The notes under the pieces are model-generated. The model was not told the origin of the DNA. It did not search any database and was given only the letters and a program-made list of their open reading frames with translations. Below are positions 29,434 through 38,381 of a stretch of DNA of 64,000 nucleotides, in pieces. This DNA comes from Microbulbifer sp. YPW1 (lineage in GTDB: Bacteria > Pseudomonadota > Gammaproteobacteria > Pseudomonadales > Cellvibrionaceae), in NCBI RefSeq assembly GCF_013367775.1, contig NZ_CP055157.1, positions 1,653,001-1,717,000 on the forward strand, given 5' to 3'. Both the position numbers and the translations under genes were made by a program. Numbering within the stretch: the first letter of the stretch is position 1; each line of letters opens with the position of its first letter.

Positions 29434-30171
29434 ATGCAAGAAGAACCCAACAACGAACAAGGTAACGAGGAAGAAGACTTCCCCTACCGCACCGAATTCA
29501 AAAAGAAATCCATCCGCAGCTACGTGATTCGCGGTGGGCGGATGACGGAAGGCCAGCGCAAAGCGTTCGATACTTACTGGGGGCCGTTTGGTCTCTCTCT
29601 GTACGATGGTGGTATCGAGCCGCAAGAAATCTTCGGTCGCGAAGCGCCCGTCGTTCTCGAAATCGGCTTTGGCATGGGTGACTCCCTGCTGGAAATGGCC
29701 ACCGCCGAACAGGACAAAGATTTTATTGGCATCGAAGTCCATCCTCCCGGTGTCGGTCGCCTGATCAACAACGCCGGTAAAGCCGAAATCAAAAACCTGC
29801 GTGTGTACATGGCCGACGCGATCGATGTATTGCACGACTGTATCCCGGACGCCAGCCTCGATCGCTTCCAGCTGTACTTCCCGGATCCCTGGCACAAAAA
29901 GAAACACAACAAACGCCGCATCGTACAGCCCAGCTTTGTGAAGCTTCTGTGCAGCAAGCTGAAGCCCGGCGGCCTGATGCACATGGCAACCGACTGGGAA
30001 AACTATGCCGAGCAGATGCTGGAAGTACTCGAGGCGGAAGACATGCTCGAGAACACCGCCGGCAAAGGCAACTATGCCCCGCGTCCCGAATTCCGCCCGC
30101 AGACCAAATTCGAGCGCCGTGGCGAGCGCCTCGGCCACGGCGTGTGGGATCTGCTTTATAAAAGAAAATAA
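29434..30171 (+). CDS. trmB: tRNA (guanine46-N7)-methyltransferase
   Basis: This SAM-dependent enzyme makes m7G46 in tRNA. Its 245 residues contain the SAM site LEIGFGMGDSLLEMA, FIGIEVHPPGVGRL, the signature FPDPWHKKKHNKRRI and the C-terminal RPQTKFERRGERLGHGVWDL. The N-terminus is acidic (EEPNNEQGNEEED), slightly longer than in E. coli. AGAGG lies seven bases upstream of the ATG. Confidence 0.98.
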   Translation: MQEEPNNEQGNEEEDFPYRTEFKKKSIRSYVIRGGRMTEGQRKAFDTYWGPFGLSLYDGGIEPQEIFGREAPVVLEIGFGMGDSLLEMATAEQDKDFIGIEVHPPGVGRLINNAGKAEIKNLRVYMADAIDVLHDCIPDASLDRFQLYFPDPWHKKKHNKRRIVQPSFVKLLCSKLKPGGLMHMATDWENYAEQMLEVLEAEDMLENTAGKGNYAPRPEFRPQTKFERRGERLGHGVWDLLYKRK

Positions 30172-30264
30172 AATGCCAACCGGTCGGGTGTCCTGCCACA
30201 AGGTCACCCGGTCCACTGTGCTATCTTCACACTACCGCCGGTAAACGGAAGCTCCGGAGTAACA

Positions 30265-31101
30265 ATGACAACAAGACCCACTGCCGCACGCAAAAACCTG
30301 CGTCATTCCCTGTCCAGAATAGTACTCGGTACCTGCCTCGCGCTGCTCAGCGCGCAGACCCTGGCCGACCGCGAAGGCACCCTCAATCTCTACCTGAATG
30401 GCGGTCAGTACTGGTTCGATAAAGACCGTCTCTCAGGCACGCCCTATTTCGGCGATGAGCTGGAAGACAGCAGCGGCGGCGGCATCGGTTTTGGCTACAA
30501 CGTTACCGATCGCTGGGTGGTCGAAGGGGTCTACGATTACTTCAGCGTCAATCTGAAGGATTCCTACGAGGACGTGACTGTCGAGAATTACCACCTCGAC
30601 CTGATGTACCAGTTTGCCGGACGTTTTTGTGGCAACTTCGACTGGCAGCCCTACGTGGTAGTTGGCGCCGGTGAATTGCGCGTGAACGAGGATACCTACG
30701 GCTATCCGTACAACTGGCACGAGCGCCAGACCATGGTCAACTTCGGCGCCGGTATCAAATACCGCCTCGGTCCGCGCTGGCAGTTGCGCGGCGACGCGCG
30801 CGGATTCCAGGGCGTGGAAGAAGGCGGGTTGGACAGTTTTCTGAGCCTTGCCATCGGCTACCAGTGGGGTTCCGATCCGGTGGTGTACGACCGCGATGGC
30901 GACGGAGTATTCAGCGATGTGGACGAATGCCCGCAGACCCCGCCGGGCATCGATGTAGACTTCCGCGGCTGTCCCATGGACAGCGATGGCGATGGCGTGC
31001 CTGACTATCTTGACCAGTGTCCGACGACGCCCATGGGTATGGCGGTGAATGAGGACGGTTGTCAGCGCGAGCCCTACGACCCCGCTGACTTCGCCAAATA
31101 G
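30265..31101 (+). CDS. OprF/OmpA-type outer-membrane beta-barrel with thrombospondin type 3 repeats
   Basis: The 278-residue protein has a signal peptide (about 1-34, ending TLADRE). It continues as an eight-strand OmpA-like barrel with alternating hydrophobic residues and aromatic girdles (LNLYLNGGQYWF, YNVTDRWVVEGVYDYF). Two calcium-binding TSP3-type repeats follow: DRDGDGVFSDVDECP and DSDGDGVPDYLDQCP. It stops about 15 residues later, so the peptidoglycan-binding OmpA domain expected after such a linker is absent. The stop is clean and no downstream remnant is seen. It is probably a surface or porin-like protein. Confidence 0.85.
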   Translation: MTTRPTAARKNLRHSLSRIVLGTCLALLSAQTLADREGTLNLYLNGGQYWFDKDRLSGTPYFGDELEDSSGGGIGFGYNVTDRWVVEGVYDYFSVNLKDSYEDVTVENYHLDLMYQFAGRFCGNFDWQPYVVVGAGELRVNEDTYGYPYNWHERQTMVNFGAGIKYRLGPRWQLRGDARGFQGVEEGGLDSFLSLAIGYQWGSDPVVYDRDGDGVFSDVDECPQTPPGIDVDFRGCPMDSDGDGVPDYLDQCPTTPMGMAVNEDGCQREPYDPADFAK

Positions 31102-31134
31102 GAGTGTGCGCGCAGGCCGGATAAGTAGACGGAT

Positions 31135-33054
31135 CTATTCGCCGCGCGCCGCCTCCAACTGTTCGGAAATTTCCAGCCACTCCATCTCCAGCTCGTCCAG
31201 GGCGTCTCGGGTTTCCCCCTGGGCCTTGGTCAGGCGCGCAATCTCATCCTGCTGACCGCCGCTGTACAGGCCCTCATCGGCGAGCTGGTTCTCCAGCGCG
31301 GCCAGCTCTTTCTCCGCCTTTGCCATTTTCTGTTCGATGCTTTTCAGCTTGTTGGTAAGCGGCTTCAGCTGCTCGCGCAGGGCCGCAGCGGCGCGGCGCT
31401 GGGCTTTTTTGTCCTCGACGGGGTTCTCCGCCCCGGTGTCACCGGTGTCCACGCCGCTATCCTGGCGACGTTTTTCGTCGCGCTTGAAGGACAGCAACCA
31501 CTGCTTGTAATCGTCCAGGTCGCCGTCGTAGGGCTCGGCGCGGCCATCTGCGACCAGGATGAACTCGTCGGTGGTGTTGGCCAGCAGGTGACGATCGTGG
31601 GAGACCAGCAGCATGGCGCCGGGAAATTCCGCCAGCGCCAGGGTCAGCGCGTGGCGCATTTCCAGGTCCAGGTGGTTGGTGGGTTCGTCCAGCAGCAGCA
31701 GATTGGGCTTCTGCCACGCCAGCAGCGCCAGCGCCACCCGCGCCTTCTCACCGCCGGAAAAACCGCCCACCGGCTCGAAAACCCGGTCTCCGACAAAGCC
31801 GTAGCCGCCGAGAAAGTCCCGCAGTTGCTGTTCGCTGGCATCGGGAGACAGGCGCTGCACGTGCAGCATCGGTGAGGCCTTGGCATCCAGCGCCTCCAGC
31901 TGATGCTGGGCGAAGTAGCCGATTTTCAGGTGTTCGCCGCACTGGCGTACCCCGGACACCAGCGGCAGATCCCCCGCCAGAGTCTTGATCAGCGATGACT
32001 TGCCGGCGCCGTTGGGGCCCAGCAGGCCGATACGACGGCCGGGCTGGATACCCATTTCCACCTTGTGGAGGATGGTCTTGCCCGGGTAGCCGATCTCGGC
32101 CTCGCGCAGGTCGATCAGCGGATTGGACACCTTGTCGGCACACGGCAGGCGAAAGCGGAATGGTGAGTCCACATGGGCCGGGGCAATCTCCGCCATGCGG
32201 TCCAGGGCTTTCAGGCGGCTCTGGGCCTGCTTGGCTTTGGTGGCCTTGGCGCGGAAGCGGCGTACAAAGTCTTCCATATGTGCGCGCTGTGCCTGTTGTT
32301 TCTCATACTGGATCTGCTGCTGCGCCAGGCGCTCGGCGCGGGCGCGCTCGAATGCGGTGTAGTTGCCGCTGTACAGCACCAGCTCCTGCTGCTCGAAGCT
32401 GACGATGCCATCCACCACAGCATCGAGAAAATCGCGGTCGTGGGAGATGATCAGCAGGGTGCCGGGAAAGCGCTGTAGCCACTGTTCCAGCCACAGGGTT
32501 GCATCCAGGTCCAGGTGGTTGGTGGGTTCGTCCAGCAGCAACAGGTCCGCCGGGCACATCAGTGCCCGCGCGAGGTTCAGGCGAATACGCCAGCCACCGG
32601 AAAAGCTCTTTACCGGACGCTGCTGGTCTGCGTGGGAGAAGCCCAGGCCGTCGAGCAGCTGTGCCGCGCGCGCCGGGCCGCTGTAGCCATCGATGGCCGC
32701 CATGCGTTCGTGCAGCTCGGCAATACGCTTGCCGTCGCTGCCATCGGCCTCGGCTGCGTCCAGTTCGCGCTGCAGGTCGCGCAGGCGGTGATCGCCGTCC
32801 AGGGCGTACTCCAGCGCGCTCTGATCTGTGGCGGAGACCTCCTGGGCCATGTGCGCCACTTCCCAGCCCGCTGGTACCTCGATACTACCCGCGTCGCTGT
32901 CCTGCTGTTTCAGCAGAAGTTTGAACAGGGTCGACTTGCCGCAGCCGTTTGCGCCGATGACGCCCACCTTGTGACCCGGGAAAATACGACAGCTGGCGTT
33001 GTTGAGCAGATCTCGCCCGCCCACTTGCAGCGACACGCCTTGCAGATTAATCAA
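31135..33054 (-). CDS. yheS: ABC-F family ATPase YheS
   Basis: The 639-residue protein carries two ABC domains and no membrane helices. Walker A sites are GANGCGKST and GPNGAGKSS, the signatures are SFSGGWRIRLNLA and GFSGGEKARVALA, and both Walker B/H-loops read LLLDEPTNHLDL. The inter-domain linker carries RFRAKATKAKQAQSRLKALDRM, matching YheS. A C-terminal coiled coil spans about 555-639. ABC-F proteins act on the ribosome during translation. Divergent to the TIGR02444 gene, as in Pseudomonas. Confidence 0.95.
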   Translation of the reverse strand: MINLQGVSLQVGGRDLLNNASCRIFPGHKVGVIGANGCGKSTLFKLLLKQQDSDAGSIEVPAGWEVAHMAQEVSATDQSALEYALDGDHRLRDLQRELDAAEADGSDGKRIAELHERMAAIDGYSGPARAAQLLDGLGFSHADQQRPVKSFSGGWRIRLNLARALMCPADLLLLDEPTNHLDLDATLWLEQWLQRFPGTLLIISHDRDFLDAVVDGIVSFEQQELVLYSGNYTAFERARAERLAQQQIQYEKQQAQRAHMEDFVRRFRAKATKAKQAQSRLKALDRMAEIAPAHVDSPFRFRLPCADKVSNPLIDLREAEIGYPGKTILHKVEMGIQPGRRIGLLGPNGAGKSSLIKTLAGDLPLVSGVRQCGEHLKIGYFAQHQLEALDAKASPMLHVQRLSPDASEQQLRDFLGGYGFVGDRVFEPVGGFSGGEKARVALALLAWQKPNLLLLDEPTNHLDLEMRHALTLALAEFPGAMLLVSHDRHLLANTTDEFILVADGRAEPYDGDLDDYKQWLLSFKRDEKRRQDSGVDTGDTGAENPVEDKKAQRRAAAALREQLKPLTNKLKSIEQKMAKAEKELAALENQLADEGLYSGGQQDEIARLTKAQGETRDALDELEMEWLEISEQLEAARGE

Positions 33055-33122
33055 TGGAAACCTCTTTGAATTCGCCCAAAATTGACTAGGCTAACGGCAT
33101 AACAAATCGCCGGGATTCTATC

Positions 33123-33656
33123 GTGACAGAAACCGCACCTCCATCATCGCCGCCCTCCCCGCTGCAAAATCCACTTTGGCACTTCAGCCTGGAGTTCTAC
33201 CAACAGCCCCATGTCGCCGAGTTCCTGCTGCAGTGTCAGGACACTCGCGGTGCGGATGTGTGTCTGCTGCTGTGGGCCAGCTATACCAGTGCCTGCGGCC
33301 GGCAGTTGAGTGAAGAGAGCTGGAGAGTGGCCGATCGCGGGCTGGCCCCGCGCAGGCGCATGATCCGCAGCGTGCGCAACCTGCGGCGCTGGCTGGGGCG
33401 GATGAACAAACAAAGTGGCGTTTACGAGTGGTGCAAACGCTGTGAGCTGCGCATGGAACAGCGGCAGCTGGCGGCGCTGTGGAAACTGCACGGCGAAACC
33501 TGGCCGGAGACCCGTTCACCGCTGGAGCTGGCCGGACAGCAATACGGCCTGTTACAAAAAGATCAGGCCCGCTGGGCGGGCCTGATCGATGCCTACAGTA
33601 CCGGTGCCGATAGCACGCTGGACTCGGTGGTTTCTAGCGACGGCGCCGCCTCCTGA
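33123..33656 (+). CDS. TIGR02444 family protein
   Basis: The 177-residue soluble protein has a proline-rich start followed by NPLWHFSLEFYQQPHVAEFLL and GADVCLLLWASYT, the hallmark of TIGR02444/DUF2390. The next region RGLAPRRRMIRSVRNLRRWL is strongly basic. No biochemical role is known. It starts with GTG, and its position between yheS and algP is conserved in Pseudomonas. Confidence 0.88.
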   Translation: MTETAPPSSPPSPLQNPLWHFSLEFYQQPHVAEFLLQCQDTRGADVCLLLWASYTSACGRQLSEESWRVADRGLAPRRRMIRSVRNLRRWLGRMNKQSGVYEWCKRCELRMEQRQLAALWKLHGETWPETRSPLELAGQQYGLLQKDQARWAGLIDAYSTGADSTLDSVVSSDGAAS

Positions 33657-33705
33657 TCCAGTGCACCGGTAACTGCTACCGGTGCAGGGAGCTGGATTAA
33701 ACCAC

Positions 33706-34722
33706 TCAGTGTTTGTGCTTGTGCTCTTCCGGACCGTAGTGCGGGTTTTCCTCGGTGGAAAACAGGCTGTTAGCGGGCGTGCTGGGGGTGATGGTCGGAG
33801 TCACCGGGGTTACCGCCGCCGGGCTGGATTCGGATACCAGTGGTTTCGGCTCGGAGGTTTTGCCCATGATGGGTTCCGCTGCGCTTGATTCCGCTGGCGC
33901 TACCGGCGCAGCCGGTTTTTCCTGAGCTGGCGCTGCCGGCTTGCTGCCGTTGGTCTTGGCCGGCTTGGCCGAGGCTTTGGGTGCTGCGGTTTTCTTGGGG
34001 CTGGCTTTTTTGGCCGCGGGCTTTTTCGCGGTGGTTTTCTTGCTGGCCGCCTTCTCCGCCGGTTTTGCCGCTGCAGAGCTGGCTTTGGCGCTGGCAGCTT
34101 TTTTCGCCGGGGCTTTCTTGGTTGTCGCTTTTTTTGCCGCTGCCTTTTTCGGTGCGGCTTTCTCGCTCGATGCTTTCTTGGCGGTTGCTTTCTTCGCCGC
34201 GGGCTTCTTCTCGCTGGCCTTTTTCTCGCTCGCTTTGGACTTGGCCGCTACGGCTTTCTTGGCAGTCGCCTTCTTCGCGCCGGCCTTTTTCTTTTTCGGC
34301 TTGGCTGCGGCTGCTACCTTCTTGGCTGCGGCTTCACCGGCTTTCTTGATGGTGTTGGCGGTCTTCTCGGCAAACTTGGCGGCGCTGGCTGCAGCCTTGG
34401 AATCGGCCAGTGCCTTTGCTGCGTCCTTAGCGACCTTCTCAACCTTGGCTACGGCAGCCTTGGCAGTGTCTACTTTTTTCTTGCCAGCGGTTTTGGCCGC
34501 TGGAGTTTTTGCCTTGGCGGCAGCGGTGCGCGCGGTAGCCAGCTTGGCCTTGGCTTTCTTTACCTGGGCCTGGGCTTTTTCCGCTTCCTTACTGGCTTTT
34601 TTCAGCGCTTTGTCGGTGTCGGCTGCTTCCTTGGCTCGCGCCTTGTCGAGTTGGGTGGTGATCTTGGCGATCTGTTTTTCCAGATCGGAAATGGATGCAA
34701 CGGCTTTGCGTTTAGCGGCCAT
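33706..34722 (-). CDS. algP: AlgP-like histone H1-type Lys/Ala-rich protein
   Basis: The 338-residue protein has a short non-repetitive N-terminal helix (KRKAVASISDLEKQIAKIT), an Ala/Lys coiled-coil segment to about 140, and then many degenerate AAKKA/TAKKA/PAKKA units to about 270. It ends in a Pro/Ser/Thr tail with a histidine-rich end (EEHKHKH). AlgP in Pseudomonas binds DNA like eukaryotic histone H1 and is linked to alginate control. The neighbourhood (yheS, TIGR02444, FKBP, rsd) supports orthology. The repeats make copy number unstable. The start is set at 34722 by AGGA upstream and the family N-terminus. Confidence 0.9.
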   Translation of the reverse strand: MAAKRKAVASISDLEKQIAKITTQLDKARAKEAADTDKALKKASKEAEKAQAQVKKAKAKLATARTAAAKAKTPAAKTAGKKKVDTAKAAVAKVEKVAKDAAKALADSKAAASAAKFAEKTANTIKKAGEAAAKKVAAAAKPKKKKAGAKKATAKKAVAAKSKASEKKASEKKPAAKKATAKKASSEKAAPKKAAAKKATTKKAPAKKAASAKASSAAAKPAEKAASKKTTAKKPAAKKASPKKTAAPKASAKPAKTNGSKPAAPAQEKPAAPVAPAESSAAEPIMGKTSEPKPLVSESSPAAVTPVTPTITPSTPANSLFSTEENPHYGPEEHKHKH

Positions 34723-35243
34723 GAGTTGAAATCCTGCGTTTGAAACGGGTTGTGAGTATCGGTGAGCACTATACCCTGCGCCCTCTCCTGTTCGCAGTGT
34801 ATAACCACCTTTCTGCGGGAGAAAAAAATCAGGGTTGAACGCTGATAATAGCGCTGTTATTTGGGAAGTGCATCCCCGCATCCCGCGCAAATCCATGCAT
34901 TTATTTAGGGCGTTTTGCGATTGCACTCATCCCCGGGCGGATCTGCGGGCAGAACGATGGGCCGGGATGCCTGGCAGTACCAATCGCGCAGTGCCGGAAA
35001 TACCGTATCGCCCGCGGGTCTGAAAATATTACCGGGAAATGAAACCACCGGCAGTAAATGCAGTCTTAGCGGACGATGTGCAGCCCTAACCTGCATGGGG
35101 TAGACTTGCCTGTCGCTGGCCGGACCTGCTGTACTGTGACCTGCCGCACATAGTGCGCCGGGGGTTCGGGTGTACAACAGCAGAGGAGGGTGGGACCCTG
35201 CTCAAACCTAATAATGCTACACGGAAATAAAGAGACGATTCTC
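34723..35243. other. Divergent intergenic region between algP and the FKBP gene
   Basis: These 521 bases contain no convincing gene. It must hold promoters for both divergent genes, but no -35/-10 pair stands out. None of the cruciform elements is present. I see nothing else to report. Confidence 0.5.
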
Positions 35244-36029
35244 ATGAACAAAACTTCTTTGGCTGCTGCGATTGCACTGGGTGTTGCACTGGCTGGCTGT
35301 AACAAACAGGAGTCCGCCGACTCCGCCGATATCAAGCTCGAGTCCCAAGAGCAGAAAGTCAGCTATATCATTGCCGAAGATATGGCCAATCGCCTCAAGA
35401 GCCAGGACGTTGCCCTGGATCCGAAAATTGTCGCCATGGCCCTGAACGATGTGGCCAGCGGCCGTGAATCCCGCCTGAGTGAAGAAGAGAAGAAGTCCGT
35501 CATTCAGGTATTCCAGGAAAACATGCAGGCCAAGCAGAAAGAGCTGATGGCCAAGCAGGAAGCCGACTTTAAAGCCTCCGCTGACAAGAACCTGGAAGAA
35601 GGTAAAAAGTTCCTGGAAGAGAACGCCAAGAAAGAAGGCGTACAGACCACTGACTCCGGCCTTCAGTACAAAGTGATCACAGAAGGCTCTGGTGCTAGCC
35701 CCAGCGAAACCAGCGTTGTTGAAGTGGATTACAAGGGCACCCTGATCGACGGTACCGAGTTCGACAGCTCTTACAAAAACGGCAAGCCGGTTCAGTTCCC
35801 GGTGAACGGCGTGATCAAGGGCTGGACCGAAGCCCTGCAGCTGATGAAAGAAGGCGCTAAGTGGGAACTGTATATCCCGTCTGACCTGGCCTACGGCCCG
35901 GGCGGTGCGGGCGGCCTGATTGGCCCCAATTCCACCCTGATTTTCGAAGTGGAACTGCACAAGGCCGACATCAGCAATGATGAGGGCGCGGCGGAAGAAG
36001 AAGCGGTAGAAGAAGATTCCGCGCAGTAA
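35244..36029 (+). CDS. FKBP-type peptidyl-prolyl isomerase lipoprotein (Mip/FkpA-like)
   Basis: The 261-residue protein has a lipoprotein signal with Cys19 in LAGC. A helical dimerisation domain (about 40-130, [26 protein letters not shown] in shorter pieces) precedes an FKBP domain with [39 protein letters not shown] and [13 protein letters not shown]. It would fold or rescue proteins in the periplasm. A Glu/Asp-rich tail closes it. The neighbour order algP-FKBP-rsd is the Pseudomonas arrangement. Confidence 0.95.
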   Translation: MNKTSLAAAIALGVALAGCNKQESADSADIKLESQEQKVSYIIAEDMANRLKSQDVALDPKIVAMALNDVASGRESRLSEEEKKSVIQVFQENMQAKQKELMAKQEADFKASADKNLEEGKKFLEENAKKEGVQTTDSGLQYKVITEGSGASPSETSVVEVDYKGTLIDGTEFDSSYKNGKPVQFPVNGVIKGWTEALQLMKEGAKWELYIPSDLAYGPGGAGGLIGPNSTLIFEVELHKADISNDEGAAEEEAVEEDSAQ

Positions 36030-36069
36030 CAGCGTTCAGCGCGACCGCTGAGGTCGAGTGCTAAATAAA

Positions 36070-36091
36070 AAAGGGGCCCCGCGGCCCCTTT
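36070..36091. terminator. Bidirectional terminator between the FKBP gene and rsd
   Basis: AAAGGGGCC (36070-36078) pairs with GGCCCCTTT (36083-36091) around CCGC. An A-run precedes and a short T-run follows, so it serves both convergent genes. Confidence 0.85.
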
Positions 36092-36115
36092 GTTATTGCC
36101 TGCCTGAAATTAAAC

Positions 36116-36589
36116 TCAGGCCAGCTGATTCTTGTGCGCTGTGTGCAGGGTATCGATCATGCGATCCTCGGCGGCAAAGCGGGTTTCCAGTGCAACGCCG
36201 AGTTCGGAAAGGTCCTTGGACAGGGATTCCAGATCGTCGGTCTCCTGGTATTTGTCGTTGAAGTCCACGGCAATATCGGTGGTCGCGTCGATTTCCCGAT
36301 ACAGGGATTTTGCCTGCTGCAGACCCTCGGCGTCGCCAAATGCCTGACCCTCTTGGATAAGCTGGTCGTAAATTTCGAAGTGCCCGGCAGATATATAATC
36401 CACCAGCTGCTGACACAGGGTGCGTACACCGGCTTCGGCTTCCTTGTCGCCGTCGGCGATTTCTTTCTTTTCCGACAGGTGGCAGAAGCTGACCAGCAGC
36501 AACTGTCGCGAGTGCAGCCAGCGGTCGATGATCTGGCTCACGCCGCCCCAGCGCTCCTGCGCATTTTTACAGTTCTCCAACATCTCCAA
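36116..36589 (-). CDS. rsd: Anti-sigma-70 factor Rsd/AlgQ
   Basis: The 157-residue helical protein starts MLENCKNAQERWGGVSQIID and continues WLHSRQLLLVSFCHL, the Rsd/AlgQ signature. Rsd binds region 4 of the housekeeping sigma factor and favours alternative sigma factors in stationary phase. In Pseudomonas, AlgQ also affects alginate and siderophore genes. Translation may start at residue 1 or 3. The location beside FKBP/algP supports the call. Confidence 0.94.
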   Translation of the reverse strand: MEMLENCKNAQERWGGVSQIIDRWLHSRQLLLVSFCHLSEKKEIADGDKEAEAGVRTLCQQLVDYISAGHFEIYDQLIQEGQAFGDAEGLQQAKSLYREIDATTDIAVDFNDKYQETDDLESLSKDLSELGVALETRFAAEDRMIDTLHTAHKNQLA

Positions 36590-36723
36590 GATTCCTTTTT
36601 TGACTTCTACAACTGCGTCTTAGGAATGTAGAAGCTTCTGCCGCCGTGGGCAAGGACGACGCCGCATTAAACGCCAGAAAGAGACATCTGTCGGCAGCAC
36701 CGTGAAAGAATGGTAATAATCGG

Positions 36724-37476
36724 TCAGAAAGTTGCGACCATCGGCAGCACCAGCGCGGTCAGGGCGCCGCACAGGCCCATGGCCAGCGCGGAGAAGGCAC
36801 CGCACAGGGCGCTGATTTCCAGCGCGCGCGCAGTGCCGATTGCGTGGGCATTGATACCGAGACTGAATCCCAAAACGCGCTCATCGGTCACGCTCAGGCG
36901 GCGCAAAATACTGGGGCCGAATACGGCACCGATAACCCCGGTAAACGCGACCACACCGGCGGCCAGGCTCTGGATGCCGTGCAGCTCCTGCGCCAGGGCC
37001 AGCGCCACCGGGGTGGTGACTGATTTGGTGGTGAGCGCAATCAGTACCATGCGACTGCCTCCCAACAGGACGGCGATCAGCACGGCGACCAGCGGTGCCA
37101 GAATCGCGCCCACCAGCAGTCCCAGCATCAGCGGCCAGCCCGCCCGGCGCACCATCGCCAGATTCTGTTTGAGGGGAATGGCCAGGGCCACAATGGCCGG
37201 TCCCAGCAGCAGGTACAGCAGCCCGCTGCCGCGCTGATAACCCTCAAAGTTCACGCCCATCAGCCACAGGGTGACGAATACCAACAGGCTGGCGCCAATC
37301 ACCGGGTGCAGCAGAGGGCTCCCGCTGCGGCGATAGAGTTGCAGTCCGACCCAGAAGGCGACGGCGTTCAGCGGAAGGATGACCAGCGGATGGGCGGCGG
37401 AGAGAGGTTCGAAAATATCACCTGCCACTTGCTGGGCCTGAGTCAGCCAGCGCTGCCACTCATTCCACATGCGCAT
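36724..37476 (-). CDS. lrgB: LrgB/CidB family membrane protein
   Basis: The 250-residue protein has about seven hydrophobic segments. The family motif TTKSVTTPVALALAQELHG is followed by VAFTGVIGAVFGP and SLGINAHAIGTARALE. LrgB partners LrgA/CidA in murein-hydrolase and metabolite export control. It overlaps the upstream cidA-like gene by 17 bases, indicating one operon. Confidence 0.92.
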   Translation of the reverse strand: MRMWNEWQRWLTQAQQVAGDIFEPLSAAHPLVILPLNAVAFWVGLQLYRRSGSPLLHPVIGASLLVFVTLWLMGVNFEGYQRGSGLLYLLLGPAIVALAIPLKQNLAMVRRAGWPLMLGLLVGAILAPLVAVLIAVLLGGSRMVLIALTTKSVTTPVALALAQELHGIQSLAAGVVAFTGVIGAVFGPSILRRLSVTDERVLGFSLGINAHAIGTARALEISALCGAFSALAMGLCGALTALVLPMVATF

Positions 37477-37843
37477 TTCCTGCGCGCTGCAGCAGTCGCT
37501 GCAGCAGCAGTGCGGTGAGGGTAAAGCTGATGAGCGTGCCCACCAGCATGGCGATGGCGAGGGTTAGCCAGTCGCGGATGGCGAGCTCCTGCAGGAAATA
37601 GATCCCCACGGTGGCGGGGAGCAGGATTAGCACCAGCATGCGCAGAATCAGAACCGCAACTTCTGCAAGGCCGCGCGGTATGCGGCCATAGATCACCAGT
37701 GCCAGCAACAGCAGCAGCATTCCCACAACCGGCCCGGGCACCGGCAGGGAGAAGGCGGTGCTGAGGCTGCGGCCGGCGAGATCAAAGCCCAGCAGCAGCC
37801 CTGCCCCCATCAGCCAGCGCGGGAATGCTTTTAGTAGCGCCAT
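37460..37843 (-). CDS. lrgA: CidA/LrgA family holin-like protein
   Basis: The 127-residue protein has four membrane helices. The family core is LPVPGPVVGMLLLLLAL, then LPATVGIYF and SFTLTALLLQRL. It is the holin-like partner of the overlapping lrgB. It starts three bases after the dsbB stop on the same strand, so it may be transcribed with dsbB. Confidence 0.92.
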   Translation of the reverse strand: MALLKAFPRWLMGAGLLLGFDLAGRSLSTAFSLPVPGPVVGMLLLLLALVIYGRIPRGLAEVAVLILRMLVLILLPATVGIYFLQELAIRDWLTLAIAMLVGTLISFTLTALLLQRLLQRAGNAHVE

Positions 37844-37846
37844 GGC

Positions 37847-38347
37847 TCAGTGTTTGCGGAATGCCTGCCAGGCGCCAAACAGGATCAGGCCAATGAAGCC
37901 CACCGCGGCCCAGCCGGCAATGGAGAGGCCGAGCAGGGTCCACTGCACTTCGGCACAATTGCCGTCGCCGGTGAGCAGGGTTTTGATCACCTCAGCCATG
38001 GGGAATACGTCGATCATGTAGCTGATACCGGGGCCGCAGGCGGGCACCTGGTCTTCCGGCAGGCTCTGCAGCCACAGCTGGCGGCCAGAGAAATACAGGC
38101 CGCCGATAGCCCACAGGGAGACCAGCAGGCCGTAGATGCGCCGCCCGATCTGGTTCACTCCATTGGGGTTGTGCAGGAAGGCGATCAGGGAGGTGAGGCC
38201 GACGCCGAGAAACATGACCCGCTGGGTGATACACAGTGGGCAGGGTTCGAGGCCCTGGACGTATTCCAGATAAAACGCGACACCGAGTACAAAGACAACG
38301 GCGAGGAACATAAGCAGAAAGGTGTAGCGAGGGCTTGGCAGGGTCAT
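37847..38347 (-). CDS. dsbB: Disulfide bond formation protein B (canonical)
   Basis: The 166-residue four-helix protein reoxidises DsbA and passes electrons to quinone. It has the first pair CPLC (Cys36, Cys39) and the second periplasmic pair Cys104 and Cys131, close to E. coli positions 104 and 130. Arg43 (TQRVMF) follows the first pair as usual. The start at 38347 matches the family. A further 71 codons upstream would overlap acpH and have no signal. It differs from the tail-cysteine copy elsewhere in the window. Confidence 0.95.
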   Translation of the reverse strand: MTLPSPRYTFLLMFLAVVFVLGVAFYLEYVQGLEPCPLCITQRVMFLGVGLTSLIAFLHNPNGVNQIGRRIYGLLVSLWAIGGLYFSGRQLWLQSLPEDQVPACGPGISYMIDVFPMAEVIKTLLTGDGNCAEVQWTLLGLSIAGWAAVGFIGLILFGAWQAFRKH

Positions 38348-38381
38348 GTGATTATTTTCCGGGGTATTTCTTTTTAATTCG

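Noticed and set aside
33662-33686. Hairpin TGCACCGGTA/TACCGGTGCA between the TIGR02444 gene and algP as a terminator
   Set aside because: The stem is good, but no uridine run follows on either strand.
33941-34729. 262-codon hydrophobic open frame antisense to algP
   Set aside because: It is the mirror of Lys/Ala repeats, which read as Phe/Leu/Ala on the other strand; no start signal.
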